Of a stretch of 64,000 nt of DNA, positions 60,246-64,000 are shown piece by piece. Made by a program: the position numbers and the translations under genes. The stretch covers positions 62,001 through 126,000 of the forward strand of contig CBDEHK010000001.1 of assembly GCA_965238305.1 (NCBI GenBank), read 5' to 3'. Numbering within the stretch: the first letter of the stretch is position 1; every line of letters begins with the position of its first letter. The DNA is from CBDCGJ01 sp965238305. Lineage in GTDB: Bacteria > Pseudomonadota > Alphaproteobacteria > GCA-2731375. The notes below the pieces were generated by a model, which searched no databases, was not told where the DNA came from, and worked only from the letters and a program-made list of their open reading frames with translations.

Positions 60246-61073
60246 ATGCAAGATAATCCCGGAAAAATCATCTTTATCTCCGGCTATCCGCGCGCCGGTA
60301 CGACATTGTTGCAGAGTATTCTGTGCTCACAGGGCAATACCAATCCAGTTATCGGGGAAGCTATATTTCATAAGGATATCGTACTTCTTTTAGCGAATAG
60401 CCTGCGGGTATATGACACCCAAACGAAACATTTTTTCGACGACAGGTATGAAATGCTCGATATGGTACAGGGTTTTGCAGCGACTTTCGTTACGCATATG
60501 AAAAATCGCTTCGGCGTTGACAATTTGGTTTTGAAAGATCCTCTACTGATCAAGGCATTGGGTGCCACCATCAATATTCACCCGACCGCAAAATTCGTCA
60601 TGATCATACGCGATCCCCGTGACATCATTTCCTCGTTAATGCGTGTCAATGATAAGTTGGCGGACGACGATAAGCGGAAAGAAGCCGGTAAGTTCGACGA
60701 TATTGAAGTCCACGCGGCCAACATCAATCGTTATTATAAATCCGTTCGTGGCGACGATAGCTTGAACCGGCGGCGGGAAGTATTGACAATCCGCTATGAA
60801 GATCTGGTGCTGAACACAACAGCAGTTGTTGAGCGGCTGCGCGCTCACACCGGGTTGAGTATGGACAAATTCGATCTGGCCAAACCATGGTATAATGCTA
60901 GTGAGGATTTTAAGGATCCCAACGACGCATTCTATTCCGATAACTATTTGAAACCCGTATCGACAACTTCGCTCGGTAGCTACAAGCAGAATTTATCGCC
61001 GGCGCAAGTCCAATTCATCGAAACCGAATGCCGGGACCTGATGCAAGAATACGACTATCTAGAAAGCAAGTGA
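60246..61073 (+). CDS. PAPS-dependent sulfotransferase family protein
   Basis: The protein has 275 residues. IFISGYPRAGTTLLQSIL holds the 5'-phosphosulfate loop (about residues 9-19), and KFVMIIRDPRDIISSLMRVN the 3'-phosphate-binding Arg/Ser motif (about residues 119-137). It would transfer sulfate from PAPS to a carbohydrate, lipid or protein. The acceptor is unknown. It is divergent to ffh (155 bases apart) and its stop is just one base before the next ATG, so both genes belong to one transcript. Its base composition is somewhat richer in A/T than its neighbours. Confidence 0.9.
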   Translation: MQDNPGKIIFISGYPRAGTTLLQSILCSQGNTNPVIGEAIFHKDIVLLLANSLRVYDTQTKHFFDDRYEMLDMVQGFAATFVTHMKNRFGVDNLVLKDPLLIKALGATINIHPTAKFVMIIRDPRDIISSLMRVNDKLADDDKRKEAGKFDDIEVHAANINRYYKSVRGDDSLNRRREVLTIRYEDLVLNTTAVVERLRAHTGLSMDKFDLAKPWYNASEDFKDPNDAFYSDNYLKPVSTTSLGSYKQNLSPAQVQFIETECRDLMQEYDYLESK

Positions 61074-61074
61074 T

Positions 61075-61914
61075 ATGGCCGATCAGCAAACCAAAGCCAC
61101 TGCCTTTAAGGCCCTTCACGAACGGGCGGGACCGTTTTTGATCCCCAATCCCTGGGACGAGGGCACAGCACGAATATTGGAACATTTGGGATTTGAAGCT
61201 CTCGCCACGACGTCGCTGGGGGTGGCAAATCTGCACGGCCGCAAGCGGGTGACTTTGGATGATATTCTGGACAATGTGCGCGCCATTTCGGCGGCCACGT
61301 CCCTGCCGTTGAACGCCGATCTGGAGGATGGTTTTGCCGTCGCCCCACGGGAAGCAGCCAAAGCCATAACGTTAGCGGCGGAGGCCGGCGCTGTGGGCGG
61401 TTCGATTGAAGATTCGATCAATGACCCGGCGGCACGACCTGGCGGTGGCGCCCTGCCGATCTACGATTTCAATCTGACGGTGGAGCGGGTTCAGGCAGCA
61501 GTCGAAACCGCCCGCGCCCAACCGGTCCCTTTCATGTTAACGGCCCGGGCAGAAGGGATGCTTTATGGTCAAACCGATCTTGATGAAATTATCACACGGT
61601 TGCAGGCTTTCGAAACTGCCGGCGCCGATGTGCTTTACGCACCCGGCCTGAAAACCCTGGATCAGATACGCACCGTAACGGCGGAAATCAACAAACCTTT
61701 CAATATGGTCATGGGTTTTGCCGACCCGGACATCACCTTGCCGGAACTTGCCGACGCCGGGGTGCAGCGGGTCAGTATCGGCGGCGGTCTCTCCCGCTTG
61801 GCCCTAAAAGCCTTCCAAGACGGCGCCAAAGAGATGTTGGCCGGGCGCTTCGGTTTCCTGCCGGAGATGCTCCCAATCAGCGACCTGCACGCCGCCTTCA
61901 AAGACGAAGAATGA
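61075..61914 (+). CDS. isocitrate lyase/PEP mutase superfamily protein
   Basis: The protein has 279 residues, a TIM barrel of the PEP-mutase/ICL group. IPNPWDEGTARILEHLGFEALATTS is the N-terminal signature, PLNADLEDGF the metal-site Asp/Glu strand, and GAVGGSIEDSIND follows. TARAEGML holds the conserved Arg. The KKCGH loop of true isocitrate lyase is absent, so oxaloacetate decarboxylase or a 2-methylisocitrate-lyase-like role is more likely. The ATG follows the sulfotransferase stop after a single base. Confidence 0.9.
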   Translation: MADQQTKATAFKALHERAGPFLIPNPWDEGTARILEHLGFEALATTSLGVANLHGRKRVTLDDILDNVRAISAATSLPLNADLEDGFAVAPREAAKAITLAAEAGAVGGSIEDSINDPAARPGGGALPIYDFNLTVERVQAAVETARAQPVPFMLTARAEGMLYGQTDLDEIITRLQAFETAGADVLYAPGLKTLDQIRTVTAEINKPFNMVMGFADPDITLPELADAGVQRVSIGGGLSRLALKAFQDGAKEMLAGRFGFLPEMLPISDLHAAFKDEE

Positions 61915-62081
61915 GATGAGCCAGAGCGAAATTCAGGCCGCCGAATAAGTGGCAACTGCGACAACGCACTCCTTCACCACCGCCTTCAACGCGCAATTAT
62001 TCTGCCAGTCTCCTTGCTGTTCCGCAGGTATTGGTGAACTAGTGTCAAGGCCGCCGACAGAGTGTACTTCTTCGCCTCGGA

Positions 62082-62780
62082 TCAATCTTCGTCGTTGGCG
62101 CCGAGCCAGCGATAGATCAAGCCGCCAAGCACGCCGCCGACCAAGGGAGCGACCCAAAACAGCCAGAGCTGTGTTATCGCCCAGCCGCCAACGAACAAGG
62201 CCGGGCCGGTACTGCGCGCCGGGTTGACCGAAGTATTGGTGATAGGGATGCTGATCAGATGGATCAGGGTCAGGCCGAGGCCGATGGCGATCGGCGCAAA
62301 ACCGGCCGGCGCGCGTTTGTCGGTTGCACCCATGATAATCAACAAGAAGAACATCGTCAGCACCACTTCGGCCAACAAAGCAGAGATCATATTGTAACCA
62401 CCGGGCGAATTTTCCCCGTATCCGTTGGACGCAAATCCACCTAGTTCAAAGCCGGCTTTGCCGCTGGCTATGAGATATAATACGCCCCCGGCGGCAACCG
62501 CTGCCGCCACCTGAACAATCCAATAAGGGATGATGTCCGCTGTCGAAAACCGGCCGCCGGCCCACAAGCCAAGCGTTACTGCCGGATTAAAATGACCGCC
62601 GGAAATATGACCAACCGCATAGGCCATGGTCAGCACCGTCAGGCCAAAGGCAAACGAAACGCCGACAAAACCGATACCAAGAGCGGGAAAAGCCGCCGCC
62701 AGTACGGCACTGCCGCAACCGCCAAAAACCAGCCAAAATGTTCCGATGAATTCTGCGCCCAAGCGCTTCGTCAGTGTCAT
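62082..62780 (-). CDS. aqpZ: aquaporin Z
   Basis: The protein has 232 residues and six transmembrane helices plus two half-helices. The two NPA boxes are GGHFNPAVTLG (about residue 63) and TSVNPARSTGPALF (about residue 186); the Arg after the second NPA and the His/Phe residues fit a water-selective pore. It starts AEFIGTFWLVFGGCGSAVLA, typical of AqpZ. The downstream gap (61915-62081) shows no gene I can support; the upstream 226 bases (62781-63006) also look non-coding. Confidence 0.96.
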   Translation of the reverse strand: MTLTKRLGAEFIGTFWLVFGGCGSAVLAAAFPALGIGFVGVSFAFGLTVLTMAYAVGHISGGHFNPAVTLGLWAGGRFSTADIIPYWIVQVAAAVAAGGVLYLIASGKAGFELGGFASNGYGENSPGGYNMISALLAEVVLTMFFLLIIMGATDKRAPAGFAPIAIGLGLTLIHLISIPITNTSVNPARSTGPALFVGGWAITQLWLFWVAPLVGGVLGGLIYRWLGANDED

Positions 62781-63006
62781 CTACCCAATTCCCCATAACT
62801 AATATGTTTATCAATTTATTTAGCAATGCCGTGATTCTAGCCAATCTGACCTGCTGAGGAAAGGTGTTTCCCTCTACCAAGTCGCAATTTAGTCCAAAAC
62901 AAGTCAATCCGATTGGGACCCTGTTGGCTCGCTTGGTCGGGGATATAATCGTCTAAAACTGAGGCGGACCCATTTAGCTGGCAATGCGAGGGCTTTGGAC
63001 GGCCGC

Positions 63007-64000
63007 CTAGCCGATCTCTCGACTGTCGCGCCAGCGATAGAGACTGAGCGTGAAGGGGCGGGAAACGCGGCGTAGCAGTGGCTGCAGCGGCAGCGTTTTA
63101 ATTTCGGTGATCGGGAATGGCAGGGCCTTATCATTGGGTTGCGCGACGGCGCGGGCCAATTCTTTGCCTAAGGCGACCGAAAGCGCCACACCGCGACCAT
63201 TGCAGCCGACCCAGGCCCAGCCATTGGGGCCGAGTTTGTGGAAATGCGGTGTAAAATCACGGGTCATGCCGACATACCCGGTCCAGACAAAATCGATTTC
63301 CGGATTTTCGAACTGCGGGAATATCTTCGTCAAACGGCGCTCGATATGGGCCTTGATACGGGGCTTTTTGTTGAATGGCAGAGCCAATGCGCCACCAGTG
63401 ATCAGGCGATTGCGGGCGTCATAGCGGAAAAAATGAAGATCCCCATGGGTGTCGGAGACGGCTTGGCGGCCGGGCACAATGCTCTGGCGCAACGCCTCAC
63501 TCAAGGGTGCCGTGGACATCTGCCAGGACGCCACCGGCAGCACGCTTTTAGCCAATTTTGGCAGCAGGCCGGGTGACAATTCGCCAGTGTACGTATTGGT
63601 GGCGACCACCATTGCTTTGGCTTTGACGCTACCCTTAGCCGTCGTCACCCACCAATTGTCGCCATCACGGGCAATCACTGTCGCGGGTGAATTCTCATAT
63701 ATCTTCACTCCGGCCGCAACGGACACCCTTGCCAGTTCGCGGACCAGGGCCAGGGGATTGATATGGCCACCGGTTGGATTGCCAAATCCGCCATAGAAAA
63801 AATCCGTGCCCAGTCGTTTGCTTACTTCAGCGCGATCCAGCAATTCCACCGGCGCACCATGGGCTTGCCATTGGCGGAAGCGATTTTGTGAAATCGCCCG
63901 GACTCGACCCGGACTATGGGCCGGTTGGATCCAGCCGCTTTGCTCGGCTTCGCAATTGAGCTCCAGTTTGCGCACCAAATCGAACAGAAAGCCGGCGCTG
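63007..64000 (-). CDS. FAD-dependent amine/D-amino-acid oxidoreductase (DadA/PuuB-like), cut by window edge
   Basis: The 331 visible codons are the C-terminal part; the start and the FAD GxGxxG loop lie beyond base 64000. The substrate domain and FAD-contacting segments are clear: GGHINPLALVRELARVSVAAGVKIYENSPA, then AMVVATNTYT, LPVASWQMST, TGYVGMTRDFTPHFHKLGPNGWAWVGCNGRGVALS. The closest recognisable type is gamma-glutamylputrescine oxidase or a glycine/D-amino-acid oxidase. The last 25 residues are basic. No partner gene is in view. Confidence 0.9.
   Translation of the reverse strand, partial: SAGFLFDLVRKLELNCEAEQSGWIQPAHSPGRVRAISQNRFRQWQAHGAPVELLDRAEVSKRLGTDFFYGGFGNPTGGHINPLALVRELARVSVAAGVKIYENSPATVIARDGDNWWVTTAKGSVKAKAMVVATNTYTGELSPGLLPKLAKSVLPVASWQMSTAPLSEALRQSIVPGRQAVSDTHGDLHFFRYDARNRLITGGALALPFNKKPRIKAHIERRLTKIFPQFENPEIDFVWTGYVGMTRDFTPHFHKLGPNGWAWVGCNGRGVALSVALGKELARAVAQPNDKALPFPITEIKTLPLQPLLRRVSRPFTLSLYRWRDSREIG

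Noticed and set aside
61933..62157. Small minus-strand gene next to aqpZ
   Set aside because: Most of the frame overlaps aqpZ antisense-free coding in another frame; only the last 40 codons are outside it, they show no recognisable motif and lack a ribosome site.

Overview
This is about 64 kb of an alphaproteobacterial chromosome, most like the Rhodospirillales and related orders. Three things point there. One is the block NDUFA12-like subunit, mlaD, DUF2155, aat, accC, accB, aroQ. Another is the order sdhC-sdhD-sdhA-sdhB. The third is ffh-rpsP-rimM-trmD-rplS-leuC-leuD-leuB-asd. Coding density is high and most neighbours are a few bases apart. I saw no tRNA, rRNA, insertion sequence, prophage or CRISPR array.

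Layout. 1-2.0 kb: end of a surface-polysaccharide O-acetylation operon (MBOAT plus a membrane-anchored partner). 2.0-5.2 kb: a MarR-controlled EmrAB-type efflux operon with a clear palindromic operator. 5.2-9.9 kb: an assimilatory sulfur operon (siroheme synthase, DUF2849, sulfite reductase, DUF934, APS reductase), preceded by a leader that reads as a SAM-II riboswitch with an anti-Shine-Dalgarno element. 10.1-13.6 kb: three poorly known genes, one of them a DUF2235 hydrolase. 13.9-23.8 kb: a mixed metabolic and detoxification region (class III aminotransferase, a peroxiredoxin-like protein with an in-frame TGA, thioesterase, ThDP enzyme, MATE pump, alkylsulfatase, hydrolase/OsmC fusion, double-domain GFA protein). 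23.8-29.6 kb: an acyl-CoA catabolic cluster on two divergent strands. 29.7-34.7 kb: the conserved NDUFA12-to-aroQ block. 34.8-41.8 kb: a ThiS-ThiG fusion, DUF3750, a DsbA-like protein, an oxidoreductase with SAF domain, DyP peroxidase, MscS channel and an exported metallo-hydrolase. 41.9-45.3 kb: succinate dehydrogenase. 45.4-48.5 kb: CoA-ester lyase, pyridoxal kinase and an XRE regulator divergent from a small membrane protein. 48.5-60.1 kb: asd, leuBDC and the rplS-trmD-rimM-rpsP-ffh translation block, interrupted between leuB and asd by a two-gene cassette (lipoprotein plus a trypsin-like protease/SleB fusion). 60.2-64 kb: sulfotransferase, PEP-mutase-family protein, aquaporin and a truncated FAD oxidoreductase.

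The most notable observations are: (1) a probable selenoprotein at 15256-15903, whose UGA occupies the first position of a UxxC redox motif and is followed at once by a SECIS-like hairpin; (2) a SAM-II-type riboswitch in front of the sulfite-reduction operon, with a readable switching geometry; (3) the protease/cell-wall-hydrolase cassette inserted in the leuB-asd neighbourhood. All functions are read from sequence motifs and gene context; no database search was run.
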